Shown here: positions 46,101 through 53,900 of the stretch, piece by piece
Layout: every line of letters starts with the position of its first letter
How positions within the stretch are numbered: the stretch's first letter is position 1
Source of the DNA: Oryzias latipes
Taxonomy: Eukaryota > Chordata > Actinopteri > Beloniformes > Adrianichthyidae
NCBI RefSeq assembly: GCF_002234675.1
Contig: NC_019864.2
Coordinates: 15,703,582 to 15,767,581 of the forward strand
Direction of reading: 5' to 3'
Length of the DNA stretch: 64,000 nucleotides
Notes under the pieces: generated by a model
What the model saw: only the letters and a program-made list of their open reading frames with translations
Database searches by the model: none
Told to the model about the DNA's origin: nothing
Program-made: the position numbers and the translations under genes

Positions 46101-46527
46101 CAGGAAGAGAAATAATAAAAAGGAAGAGGGGAAGAATAAAGAGGGAAAGAGAAAGAATGATGTGGATGAGAGAAATAAAAAAGAGAGGAATGAAAAGAAT
46201 GAGTGGGAGAGAGGGAATAAAGAGGGGAAGGAACAGAATAATGAGGGGGATGGAAGGAAGAAAGAAGTGAATGAAAAGAATGAGGAGCTGGGAAGGAAGA
46301 AAGAGGGAAAGGAAAACAATAATGAGGGGGAGGGAAGGAAGGAAGAGGTGAATGAAAAGGGGGAGGGAAGGAAGAAAGAGGTGAATGAAAAGAATGAGGA
46401 GATGGGAAAGAAGAAAGAGGGGAAGGAAAACAATAATGAAGGGGAGGGAAGGAGGAAAGAGGGGAAGGAAGAAAGAGGGCAAGAAGAAATAAGAAAGAAA
46501 TCTAAGCACAATAATGACCATAATTAA
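16064..46527 (+). CDS. Gel-forming mucin B (MUC5AC/MUC5B/MUC2-like), complete
   Basis: Forty-eight exons join with consistent phases into 13,365 coding bases, about 4,454 residues. The start ATG at 16064 opens a signal peptide ([15 protein letters not shown], exon 16064-16127); a short exon 16248-16286 follows. Domain order is D1, D2, D', D3, an extra Cys-rich module, a PTS exon with four CysD, a second Cys-rich module, D4, C8, TIL, VWC-like modules, CK and a charged tail. Exon number and order match human MUC2/MUC5AC (about 49-50 exons). The product should be a secreted, disulfide-polymerised, O-glycosylated mucus component. The 167-residue Lys/Glu/Asn-rich C-terminal extension is not a known mucin feature. 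Two introns are notable: a GC-AG intron at 18121 and a tandem acceptor at 18521-18525. Confidence 0.95.
16373..18651 (+). other. Mucin B: D1 assembly
   Basis: Exons 16373-16634, 16739-16853, 17852-17942 and 18017-18120 (VWD1), 18208-18430 (C8) and 18523-18651 (start of TIL). VWD1 opens [20 protein letters not shown] and carries CGLCGDLGD at the third exon. In this family D1 and D2 support N-terminal multimer assembly at low pH. The intron after exon 18120 starts with GCAAGT, a GC-AG donor; reading on would hit a stop within five codons. The last acceptor is a TAGCAG tandem site. Confidence 0.88.
19467..19675. mobile_element. MITE with AACCCTTG termini
   Basis: The ends AACCCTTGCGCTATC (19467-19481) and GATAGCACAAGGGTT (19661-19675) are inverted repeats with one mismatch in 15. 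The body is about 209 bp and non-coding. I recall similar sequence as abundant in medaka DNA, but cannot verify this. Its right end abuts the TTAA that bounds the next element. Confidence 0.7.
19678..20284 (+). mobile_element. TTAA-flanked MITE, copy 1 (most complete)
   Basis: The terminal sequences AGACCCACTCCAAT (19678-19691) and ATTGGAGTGGGACT (20271-20284) are inverted repeats with one mismatch in 14. They are bounded on both sides by TTAA (19674-19677, 20285-20288), the target duplication typical of piggyBac-type elements. The 607-bp interior is non-coding. Related copies lie at 24446-24704, 44899-45475 and 63621 to the window end, all in the same orientation. Confidence 0.8.
20667..22684 (+). 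other. Mucin B: TIL1, D2 assembly and TIL2
   Basis: Exon 20667-20784 ends the first TIL. Exons 20899-21037, 21159-21263, 21363-21429, 21524-21661 and 21769-21933 form VWD2, 22016-22110 and 22222-22348 form C8, and 22429-22684 forms TIL2. VWD2 opens [20 protein letters not shown] and has [14 protein letters not shown] at 21769. C8 contains [11 protein letters not shown]. The phases are all consistent. This is the second N-terminal D unit of gel-forming mucins. Confidence 0.88.
20867..20893 (+). repeat. (TGTC)n microsatellite at a splice acceptor
   Basis: About seven TGTC units form the whole pyrimidine-rich tract before TGCCAG at 20893-20898, the acceptor for the first VWD2 exon. Length change here could alter splicing strength. 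Confidence 0.8.
23508..25688 (+). other. Mucin B: D' and D3 assembly
   Basis: Exons 23508-23557, 23639-23739 and 23830-23981 (D'), 24066-24204, 24271-24375, 24938-25117 and 25201-25440 (VWD3) and 25532-25688 (C8). VWD3 opens [20 protein letters not shown] and contains [15 protein letters not shown]. The C8 exon ([15 protein letters not shown]) closely resembles mucin A 3445-3601. These exons match mucin A exons 1-8 one for one. In the family D3 forms the covalent multimer links. Confidence 0.9.
24446..24704 (+). mobile_element. TTAA MITE, copy 2 (internally deleted)
   Basis: The left half matches copy 1 (GTGTTTTTGGTGTTTTTAAC, then an ATAGAGGACATATATT segment). The right end reads ATTGAAGTGGGTCT followed by TTAA (24705-24708). 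About half of the 607-bp body is missing. It lies in the intron 24376-24937. Confidence 0.65.
25940..26490 (+). repeat. Dispersed teleost repeat
   Basis: It starts in an ATA-rich simple stretch. It contains GGAAGGGAGTTCCAGAGGGA, GCTGAAAAGGCTCTGTCATC, GGGACCTGCTGGGGACGTAC and GGGGAGCCAGTGCAGCTGGA, phrases I recall from abundant fish retroelement 3' regions. No open frame of substance. The exact family and orientation are not assigned. Confidence 0.55.
26645..27720 (-). mobile_element. L2/CR1-like LINE, 5'-truncated
   Basis: On the minus strand, 27359-27700 encodes a C-terminal reverse-transcriptase stretch with the hallmarks [39 protein letters not shown] and [20 protein letters not shown], typical of the L2/CR1/Rex LINE group. 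Some conserved residues are changed (VSICF where LPV-type motifs are usual). Downstream on that strand comes a 3' UTR ending in GTGCTATATAAATAAAGTTT and TGATTTGATT repeats near 26652-26690, the normal LINE tail. The catalytic and endonuclease domains are absent, so it is dead. Confidence 0.8.
27799..28793 (+). other. Mucin B: D3 TIL and extra Cys-rich module
   Basis: Exons 27799-27927, 28154-28304, 28437-28480 and 28611-28793. The first two give the TIL ([17 protein letters not shown]...[15 protein letters not shown]...[11 protein letters not shown]). The last two give a module containing [19 protein letters not shown] and [15 protein letters not shown], which resembles the region between D3 and PTS in MUC2, MUC5AC and MUC5B. 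Mucin A has no counterpart; its TIL runs straight into PTS. Confidence 0.85.
29306..29599 (+). other. Mucin B CysD domain 1
   Basis: CFVCKWSSW to CCHYIC, with the WxxW motif and ten-odd Cys residues. It differs from the other three copies by one visible residue, DNIND where they have DNITD. This change removes an N-glycosylation-like N-I-T sequon found in the others. Confidence 0.9.
30836..31129 (+). other. Mucin B CysD domain 2
   Basis: Same fold as CysD 1 with DNITD. It is preceded by the linker [13 protein letters not shown], which also precedes CysD 3 and 4 but not CysD 1, so copies 2-4 arose from one duplicating unit. Confidence 0.9.
32159..32452 (+). other. Mucin B CysD domain 3
   Basis: Protein identical to CysD 2. 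One silent base change is visible (GCG for GCA in the TASTGG segment). The PTS block that follows has lost the [10 protein letters not shown] variant unit (204 bp) and gained a standard 207-bp unit, explaining the 1,326-bp spacing. Confidence 0.9.
33485..33778 (+). other. Mucin B CysD domain 4
   Basis: Protein identical to CysD 2 and 3. It is followed by the longest uninterrupted PTS block, which ends in degenerate units near 35130-35390. Confidence 0.9.
35545..38082. mobile_element. Outer inverted-repeat DNA element
   Basis: The left end TATTTTCTGGAGTATATG and the right end CTTGTACTCCGGAAAATA are imperfect inverted repeats (about 14 of 18). The left part carries repeated GAGTATAAGCTGC/GTATAAGTCGC phrases that I recall from a widespread fish repeat. 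Without the inserted Tc1 element it would be about 1.06 kb. No transposase is visible and the class is uncertain. Confidence 0.55.
35929..37401 (-). mobile_element. Tc1/mariner-like element with long ITRs, inactive
   Basis: The ends CACTGACCAAAAATATAAAC and GTTTATATTTTTGGTCAGTG are inverted repeats continuing for about 275 bp on each side. TA target duplications lie at 35927-35928 and 37402-37403. On the minus strand 36870-37103 encodes the N-terminal helix-turn-helix region ([20 protein letters not shown]) and 36250-36834 the C-terminal half of a Tc1-type transposase ([20 protein letters not shown]). The frame breaks between them. The sequence also jumps from RWRLAGW to a YCDEIL-type region, so the central part holding the first catalytic Asp is missing. 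It cannot encode a working transposase. Confidence 0.92.
38236..38468 (+). other. Mucin B: post-PTS Cys-rich module
   Basis: One exon in phase with the PTS exon encodes [20 protein letters not shown] and a following Cys pair, then a second short Thr/Ser/Pro stretch. The IYN-TD-GWCF pattern is characteristic of the region between PTS and D4 in MUC2/MUC5-type mucins. Mucin A lacks it. Confidence 0.82.
38622..41134 (+). other. Mucin B: D4 assembly with GDPH site
   Basis: Exons 38622-38793 (VWC-like), 38902-39146 and 39236-39419 (VWD4), 40016-40217 and 40304-40482 (end of VWD4 and C8), 40566-40635, 40876-41015 and 41103-41134 (TIL). VWD4 starts [18 protein letters not shown], with GDPH at 38919-38930, the Asp-Pro autocleavage motif. 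The CxxC position reads GQCGTC. A Pro-rich linker ([17 protein letters not shown]) precedes C8. Exon order and phase match mucin A 8138-10667. Confidence 0.87.
41216..43650 (+). other. Mucin B: VWC-like Cys-rich modules
   Basis: Exons 41216-41384, 42465-42569, 42665-42705, 42801-42923, 43014-43115, 43211-43339 and 43611-43650. Motifs include [36 protein letters not shown] and NGCCKTC. Four exon sizes are identical to those of mucin A (105, 41, 123 and 40 bp). They link the D4 assembly to the cystine knot. Confidence 0.87.
41675..42142. mobile_element. MITE-like element with about 50-bp imperfect TIRs
   Basis: The left arm (CCGAATGCAAATTCTTTCCC, then TACCCCTAAGGCTTCTACAT) and the right arm (GGGGTAGGCAGAAGCCGTCG, then GGGTATGGGAAGAATTTGGA) are recognisable reverse complements. 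They lie about 470 bp apart in the mucin B intron 41385-42464. No coding content. Class unknown. Confidence 0.55.
44095..44220 (+). repeat. Retroposon tail with (GAAT)n end
   Basis: AGCGATCTGTCCAGGGTGTC, then CCGGGACAGGCCC and AAACGGATTAGAAGATGAAT, ending in GAATGAATGAATGAA. This is the usual shape of a common teleost LINE/SINE 3' tail. Confidence 0.6.
44899..45475 (+). mobile_element. TTAA MITE, copy 3
   Basis: It is collinear with copy 1 from TTTTAACACGTTCTTTGGCA to the right end GCAGAGTGGGACT. It includes the shared GGTTGGGGTTGTGAGGGGCT and AAAACAACACTGGTATTTTA stretches. The left terminus is eroded and the right flank reads CTAA rather than TTAA. Confidence 0.7.
45595..46023 (+). other. 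Mucin B: cystine-knot domain
   Basis: Exon 45595-45718 ([19 protein letters not shown] to CEGSCGASW) and the start of exon 45867-46527 ([20 protein letters not shown] to ECGCEDGEC, last Cys codon 46021-46023). This matches the mucin/VWF CK pattern and mucin A 12195-12600. By family knowledge it forms C-terminal dimers in the endoplasmic reticulum. Confidence 0.9.
46024..46524 (+). other. Mucin B: charged C-terminal extension (167 residues)
   Basis: The frame continues open past the CK domain for 167 residues made almost only of Glu, Lys, Asn, Arg and Gly. Imperfect repeats such as [11 protein letters not shown] and [10 protein letters not shown] recur. There is no Cys, no Pro and no predicted membrane segment; it should be disordered or helical and strongly charged. 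It starts with an acidic patch ([14 protein letters not shown]). Gel-forming mucins normally end within a few residues of CK, as mucin A does. The stop TAA is at 46525-46527. Confidence 0.8.
46030..46500 (+). repeat. Polypurine (GA-rich) minisatellite
   Basis: Over about 470 bp the + strand is nearly all A and G. The occasional T falls mainly at codon third positions (AAT, GAT). Units such as GGGAAGGAAGAAAGAGGTGA and ATGAAAAGAATGAGGAG recur. It is the coding DNA of the mucin B tail; the long antisense open frame opposite it is a compositional artefact. Confidence 0.85.
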
Positions 46528-46724
46528 AACCATATATCAGACCAAAAAACTCAGACTTTTGTGTCTAGCAACTCTACTCTTGCAAACAAAAAAGCACAAC
46601 CGTGCTGGGTCTGATTTTATTTTAACTTCTCAAACCTGGATTCGGGGCTTTCTCTGTTTTGTTAAGTTTTTTTTTTTTTGTTGCATTTAAAAATGTAATG
46701 TTTCAAACTTTTCTCTACTATGTC

Positions 46725-46862
46725 ATTAAAGAGCAAATCAAAAGAAAATCTCTTGTGTGTTTTTGTCTAACAAATGGTACCCCCTAAGGTTGTGTTTTGA
46801 TTAAATCACTAACATTAAAAGTGCCATTGTTGAATCCAGACTTAAAAATAAAAGCCAATAAA
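46725..46862 (+). terminator. Polyadenylation signals after mucin B
   Basis: ATTAAA at 46725-46730, about 200 bases after the stop, is followed by AATAAA at 46847-46852 and 46857-46862. Any of these could end the transcript. Confidence 0.6.
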
Positions 46863-47394
46863 GCAACAAAATGTATGAAAGCCGAAAACAACCTAACTTA
46901 CTTTTTTTTCTTTTTTTTTTGTGTCCATTTTCTTGTGATAACATTATCACGAGAAAAACGTGTTTTCTTGTAGATCAAAAAAGACCAAGTCCTGAGTGAC
47001 GCACAGTCATTCCATCTTGCCCCTCTCAAGCATCATTCTGATCCCCTCATCTGGTCACTGATTAAATTGCATGACAGCAATTGCAGGATCACTGAATTTC
47101 AGCCATCTATGCAGCTGTTGCTGCGCCGACCTTTTCCTCAAATAACAATGACTGATTTGAATGTTTACTATTGACAACATTAGCACAATCTCCGTCTGAG
47201 TTAGATCACAATTAAATTTGTTCTTTTTCTTTTCAACTTTTTCTCTGACAAACTGATTTTTTCTTGCTGCAAATTGTAGAAAATTTAAAAAAAGTATTGT
47301 AGCAAACACAAAAAATAGTGTAAATAAATTTCTAAAATACTATTTAAATTTTAAGGAGACTTAGACATGACATTAAAAAATGTATAATTTGTGG

Positions 47395-47935
47395 GCCATG
47401 AAAAAGTGTTTTGTGGGCACAAATTCAAATTTTGTGTGTAAAAATCACCTTTTTGTTGACACACATTAGTTATTTGTGTCCACAAATTACCATCTTATTT
47501 GCATTTTGTGGGACAAAAAATAAATTTGCAAGCCCAAATTAGAATTTTTTTGACTACAGATTAGTATTTTTTTGTCCTTTTTACCAAACAAAAATTGTAA
47601 TATTTGTGGCCACATAAAAGCATTTTGCACCCACAAATTAGCTGTTGTGCCCATAAATTATTATTATTATTTTTTTATTTTATTTTATTTTTGGCATTTT
47701 ATGGGCACAAATCAGTTATTTATGGACACAAATTAGCATTTCAGTATCTTCCATTACTATTACTAGTTTTTGGATCAATAAAAATTCTTGTCCACAAACT
47801 ATTAATTTGTAACTACACAATTTTAAATTGTGCCCACAAAATGCTAATAGAAATGCTAATTTGTGACCATGAACTATTTGATTGAATTGTGGCCATAAAA
47901 CATAAATTTGTGCATACAAAATACCAATTTGATGG
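47395..47935. repeat. Degenerate CACAAATTAG-type repeat
   Basis: Variants of TTTGTGGGCACAAATTAG recur every 20-40 bases on both strands, for example GTGTCCACAAATTA, GTGGCCACATAAAA, GCACCCACAAATTA and GTGCCCACAAAATG. The core (TTTGTGNCCACAAA) is itself palindromic. Translated, it gives HK-containing heptad-like noise and is not a gene. It may be an old satellite or a palindromic MITE. Confidence 0.65.
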
Positions 47936-48594
47936 TACATTTTTCATTTTTTCTTTTGAATTTCATATTCAGGGCTCTTTAATTTTCCTAATTTGATTTT
48001 ATTACAAACGATAGACCTTTCAAAAACCTTTGTCGAGATAGAGGGGCGGGGCTTCTGTCAAAACTGGTGGACCTGGGGCAGGGCATGTGACAAATTCTAT
48101 TTGAGGAAGCACCAAGCATTGACTGTGTAATGCTGTTAATAGTGAGAAGGCCCAGCTTTTCACATAATATAAAAATATATGTCTTGGTTTGATACACTTT
48201 TAGGTGTTTTTTTCATGTTTTTTTGCTTTAGGAATTACCAAGGGCAATATCTCTAGAAGAAATATCTCTTTTTCCTGCACAATTGCATGCTTGACTTGGA
48301 CTCAGTAAACTCTGATTATTGTGTCAATTGAATTTTTGCCTATATTTTTTTCCATGTCAGAGTCTAATAAATCGTATCAGAGAGTCCAGTGTATAGGCTT
48401 CTGTGTCCATAACTGTGATATTGCCTTGAAAAGGTAAGTATTGCAGAGGAGGAGCCATTGACCAAGCTGTTTTCTAAGAGAAGACCTTAAAAATACATTA
48501 TTTAGTTACGACAAGCAAAAGAAAATAGGGATTTCCCTAATTACGATTGGAAGTACTATTCAGGTAGAAATAAAGTGAGCAGCATCCCTTAATC

Positions 48595-50070
48595 CAGGGG
48601 TGTCAAACATACGGCCCGCGGGCCGTATCCGGCCCGCCAGGTGGTTAAGTCCGGCCCACACATGAAGAGTAAAAATCATAAGGATGTTTAAAAAAGAAAG
48701 CAAGTTTTTAGTCCATTCCTGTGGCGAGTTATGAATTTTTAAAGAAATAACGGAAATGCGCAATTCCGCCACTAGGGGGAGCAAAGGAAAAGATTAACAG
48801 GTGAAACAACATAACTCTGCACGTGTCAAAAACGAAAACTAAGAGCTCTGTGTCTGGGTAGGCAGTAGTTGGGTTCCCTGTGAGCTTCATCACTGAAGGA
48901 TGATCTGTAGTGACACCCTAATGACCAAAATTTTGTCAAAAAGAAAAGAAAGGTTGAAGTGAAGTCCTGAGCTTTCCAGGAAATGGAAAGCGTTTGATTT
49001 CTTTACGGAGCTGAATGCAAACCTGCATGCTTAGTATGTAATCAACAGGTTGCAGTGCTGAAAGAATATAACATTCAGCACCACTATGAAACTCTCCACA
49101 AAGAAAAGTTTCACCATTTGCAGTTAAGAAAAAAAAAAGATTTAGCAACTATTAGCTGGACCGATAAATAACCATCTGGATTTACTGAAGCCGTGACGTC
49201 AGTGATGGAGCAGTGACACCTAGCTACCTTATTGCAAACAAATAAGAGCAAACATCCAAACCATTTTCTGATGATGAACTTATTGAAAAATGCTGAAGGC
49301 TGCAGAAGTATTGTTCCCAAAAAGCAGTTGACCTTAAACACGAGTCTGTCAAGAATTACGACTCCAGACACAAGATCTCTGAGGAAACATGGCCGGCCAT
49401 ATGAAGGAATCCAGTAATTTATTGTATTTTCAGTCACTATTGATGAAAACACCAACATCACAGATATGTACAGCTGTGCATATTTATTAGAGGTGTTGAA
49501 GAGACCGTCACAGTGTAGTTTCTGGAGTTGATGGACACAACAACAACTGATGACATAGTCAGCTCTCTAGTTACTGTGCTGGACAATGTTGGAGTGAACT
49601 GGTCACATGAAGTAATTTTGGTCACTGATGGCGCTTCATCAAAGGTCAGGATGAAGGCATGTGTTGCCACAAAACTCTTATGTTCACAAATGTTTGCAAG
49701 TTTGATTTAGTGTAATTTTGTCATCGTTTGGACGTTTACATTTTAGGAAGATGTATAATTTTTTTCTGTAGCCCCTCTTGAATTTATTATCAGGATTGCT
49801 TCAGTGTCAGGTTTAAAATATTCAGTCTGTATAAAATTGAATAAACCAATATTTTTTAAAGTGAAATTAATTTTATTTAAGATCCATTGGCCTCTGTGAA
49901 TGAACGTGTAATAAGAAATGATCAGGCTACCATGTTGGTTGAGGCATGTTTTCCAATTGGGTAAAAAAAACAAGAATAAAGCTTTATTTTGCCTTTACGC
50001 TACTGGTCCAGCCCACTTGAGATCAGACGGGTTGAATGTGGCCCCCGAACCAAAATGAGTTACACCCCTG
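48595..50070 (+). mobile_element. hAT-family transposon, decayed
   Basis: The termini CAGGGGTGT and ACACCCCTG are inverted. The 8-bp flanks CCTTAATC (48587-48594) and TCTTGATC (50071-50078) match at 6 of 8, like an aged hAT target duplication. The plus-strand remnants include a BED-finger-like CKPACLVCNQQVAVLKEYNI followed by a HHYETLH segment near 49014-49100. They also include a TTTTDDIVSSL...VILVTDGA segment (49540-49640) resembling the hAT/GTF2IRD2 transposase core. Several stops and frameshifts interrupt it, so it is non-functional. Confidence 0.8.
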
Positions 50071-50559
50071 TCTTGATCCAAAAGAATAATTTTGTTTTCT
50101 CTTTTATTTTGTTTTACGTCACGTGTATTGATTTTATTTTATTTGTTTATTTTTTCTTCTTCTTTTTTTAAATTGTGTGGCTTGCAGTTCTGATTCGGTT
50201 CCAGTGCTGTGCCAAAGTAGGATTTATCTTACTTTGCACGATTCCTGTGACTACACTAAGAGGAACTTGCGCCTGTTGTTACATTTTCTTCCGGAGGATT
50301 TTCAGTGTAACACACTACTCGGCAGTTATGTCGGCGTTGAAGTCAGATTGTTCACTGTCAGAACAGCTACGGTTTTGTACAAAATAATCTGTTTTATAGT
50401 TAGTTTAGTTTCATTTACAGTATGTTGAGATAACGTGTGTACTTGCCAAAATGTATTTTTCGAAAGGCTGATATATTTTTTGGGTATAGTAAGTTTGTTG
50501 CCGACTTCTGGGTTTTACGTTCTTCTTCTTCACTTAGCTAACGTCAGTCTGGTTAGCTC

Positions 50560-50692
50560 TCTTTATTTACTTGTGTTTTAATCGTATTAGCGTTATGTAA
50601 CTAAGGACAAATTTACAGCGCGTCTTGAAATGCACGTGTGAAGACTTTCTAATGCTGCGTGGGAGGATTTGGACGATTTAGCACCTCGTACA
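50560..50692 (+). promoter_or_regulatory. Possible gtf2h1 first non-coding exon
   Basis: The coding exon begins at an acceptor (TTTTCTTAG, ending 50901) 15 bases before the ATG, so an upstream 5' UTR exon is needed. A donor-like GTAAGC at 50693 closes a candidate exon; its left boundary is a guess. No TATA box is evident. Confidence 0.3.
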
Positions 50693-50916
50693 GTAAGCTT
50701 ACATCTCTTTGTCGTCAACATCCTTCAGTCATATGGTTCCCTGATGTTGCTGAATTTATGTAATTTATATCTGGCTGCAGATCAATAATGATAGGAAGGT
50801 CTTTCTTTAAAAATTATACATATCTTTGAAGAGTTAAGTCTGTTTGTCGCAAGTTTTAGGACCCAGTTGCTTACGTCACGTGTGTCCGTCTGTTTTCTTA
50901 GGTGCCTGTTTGAGCC

Positions 50917-53900
50917 ATGGCATCTCTGTCAGAGGAGGTCTTGCTGGTGGTAAAAAAGGTTCGCCAGAGGAAGCAGGATGGCACACTTTACCTGATGGCT
51001 GAAAGAATAGCCTGGGGTCCAGAAGGCAAAGACCGCTTTACAGTCAGTCACCCGTACTCAGACATCCGCTGTGAGTCTTGGGTGCCTTTTAAACAACAAG
51101 CAGTCCTCAAATGGTATCATGTCAAAGTGTGTTTACATGTTGCATTGTTGTACAGGTCAGAAGATCAGCCCTGATGGCAAAGCCAAAGTTCAGCTCCAAT
51201 TGGTCCTTCATACAGGCGAGAGCACCACATTCCACTTTGCCAATGAGAGCACTGCACTTAAAGACAGAGAAGCTGCCAAGGAGCTGCTGCAGCAGCTACT
51301 GCCTAAGTTCAAGAAGAAAGCCAATAAAGAACTGGAGGAAAAAAACAGGTCAGAGCTATTTTTCCTATTTTTATGTGTTAATTGAAGTCAGAGTCTCAAA
51401 AGTTCATGTGTAAATGATTGGCAACAATAATAATACTTTCATGTTGTAGACTTAAGCCTTCAACATGGAACACCTCATAACTTCAAGGCAATACATAAAG
51501 TGTTTGCCATTATTCCACTGTTAACTTATTTAGCATGGTAACTTATACTCACACTTTTATCATTTTTTTATTAATGGCACTGCAAGGTTACATTCTCCAT
51601 GTCTTGGGAAGAAAATCATTATATATGATTGATACCAAGTATGTGTTAATGGTGTCACTTTGAATGTCTTCCCCAGCCCTATTATAGTCTGTGGAATCCA
51701 TGAACCTCAGTTGGTTATCTTGACTTGACCATCATCAGTAATAAAATAAGTCTGAGCAATTGCACTTACAGTTTTTTTGTTAATAAAAAGATTGCATATT
51801 GACATGATGAAAATATACTTTTTTTTATTTAAGGGATATATCCTAAAATATGAGACTAATTTTAAATTGATAAGTGAGCACAAATGATCGATTGTCTTAA
51901 CATGATTTGATGAAAATAAAAACACTGAAAATTCATGCATTATAAGTGTTTCTTATTTTCAAATCAAAGGCCAGGGGTGAAATTGATGTAAATTCATGTC
52001 GTTTTAGAATTTATTTGGGCCTGGGTTATTTACTCCTTTGTCCTCTAAATGTCTGAACTCACGTTTGTAACATTTGAATCCTGCAGAATGCTTCAAGAGG
52101 ATCCAGTGCTTTTCCAGCTTTACAAAGACCTTGTTGTAAGCCAAGTGATCAGTGCTGAGGAGTTCTGGGCCAACAGATTAGGGGGTCTAAATAACTCAGA
52201 GCCCGCACCCTACTCCAACAAACAGGAAGTGGGCATATCTGGAGCATTTCTGGTAAGTTTTCTGAACTGGACAGTTTTCCGCTTTAACTAGCTACATGCA
52301 GCTGTACTTTAACACACATCTTGTATGTGCTCTACAGGCTGACATTCGACCCCAGACCGATGGCTGTAATGGTCTGAGATATAATTTGACAACAGATATC
52401 ATTGAATCCATCTTCAGAACATACCCTGCAGGTAAGCAGTTACAAATACGTCCCATAAACACTAAAGCTTTACTTAAGAAAAAAGGTCTCTGCAAAATTT
52501 GTTTAGCTTTAGATTCAAATTAGAAAGGAAAAAACAAACTCATAGAGGCATTGTGGCCTCATCATTTTCTTCATGAAATGTGCAGCTGATGTTCCTGTTG
52601 ACTAAATATTTTCGTGTGGATCTATACTTGCAGTGAAGCAGAAGTACAGTGAAAATGTGCCACATAGCCTCACTGAGAAGGAGTTCTGGACACGCTTTTT
52701 CCAGTCCCATTATTTTCATAGAGACCGCATCAACACAGGAACACAAGATATCTTCTCAGAATGTGCCAAACAAGATGAAAAAGGTAAACATTTTAGAATT
52801 TGTGTTATTTTTTTCTTGATACTGTCACTTATTTAGAAATAAAACAAAACCACAAGATCAAGTGACTTTCTTTCTTTTGTAGGGTTAATGTCTCTTGTAA
52901 ATAAAGGAGTGAAGAATCCTTTGGTTGACCTGTTGTCATTGGAGGATAAAACCTTAGATGAGGTCAGTTTGTCATTGCTACCACATCAATATTATCTCTT
53001 AATCATTTGAGTTAAGGCTTGTTTCATTTAATTTTTTAGCAGCAAAGCCTAACATCTTTTTTTCCCCCAGGGTTACGGAATAAAACAAGCACTGCCCTCA
53101 ACTTCCAACACAAACAAGACAGTGAAGGAGAGCAGCAATGCTGCCATTATAAAGCGGTTCAACCATCACAGTGCCATGGTCCTGGCAGCAGGCTCACGCA
53201 AGAAGTAAAGGCCAACATTTTCATCTAAACTAAAAAGCAAGCTGCTTTTGTCGTCATCCCTTCACTGACTCCTCATTTTTTTCAAGTGAGGTGCCTGCTG
53301 ACCAAGCCAGTGAGACGAGCAGCACAGATGGAAACTCCAGAGATTCGGACTTCTTTCAGCCTCCTGTGAAAAAGGTTTGTGTCTTTACTGCACCGTTACT
53401 AGAAAGTGCGGTTTTCCTTCTCTCACTCAACTGTTTTTTTATGCTTTCTAAGGTTAAATTGCAAGAAGCCATAGAATATGAGGATCTACAAAGGGAAAGC
53501 AAACGGAAAACGGTTGCATTAAACCTTAAGAAGTCTGACAGGTGGAGTATGTCTGGATTTAAGTCTAGCAACTTTTTTTCTTCCTGGCTATATAATCCTA
53601 TCGGATACAAAAACACTACATACAATTTTCCATCCTATATAAAACCAAAATTTCCTTTGAATTTGATCAAATGTCGGGATGCAAAGTAATTGAGAATAGT
53701 TGTATCAAACTGCAAAATGATTTAAGATGCCAATGTAGTTGACCTCATGTTTTGTTTTTGAATAAGGTATGCCCATGGTCCTGTCCCACTGCAGTCCCAG
53801 AAGTATACCACCAGCCAAGACATCATTAATGCGGTGAACTGTATCCAGCATGAGATGGCCCATTACAAACCCAATCTTACTCAGGTTAGATCATTACTAT

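Larger units (their letters stand above)
46528..50901. other. Spacer between mucin B and gtf2h1
   Basis: About 4.4 kb with no protein gene. It holds the mucin B 3' UTR, a degenerate short-motif repeat (47395-47935), a dead hAT element (48595-50070) and, near its end, the presumed gtf2h1 promoter and non-coding exon. Confidence 0.7.

Noticed and set aside
45981-46533. Minus-strand Ser/Pro/Phe/Leu-rich open frames opposite the mucin B tail
   Set aside because: A pyrimidine-only strand rarely forms stop codons, so long frames arise by composition alone.
47604-47885. 93-residue + strand open frame with repeated HK motifs
   Set aside because: It translates a degenerate non-coding repeat (CACAAATTAG type). 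There is no start context or splice support.
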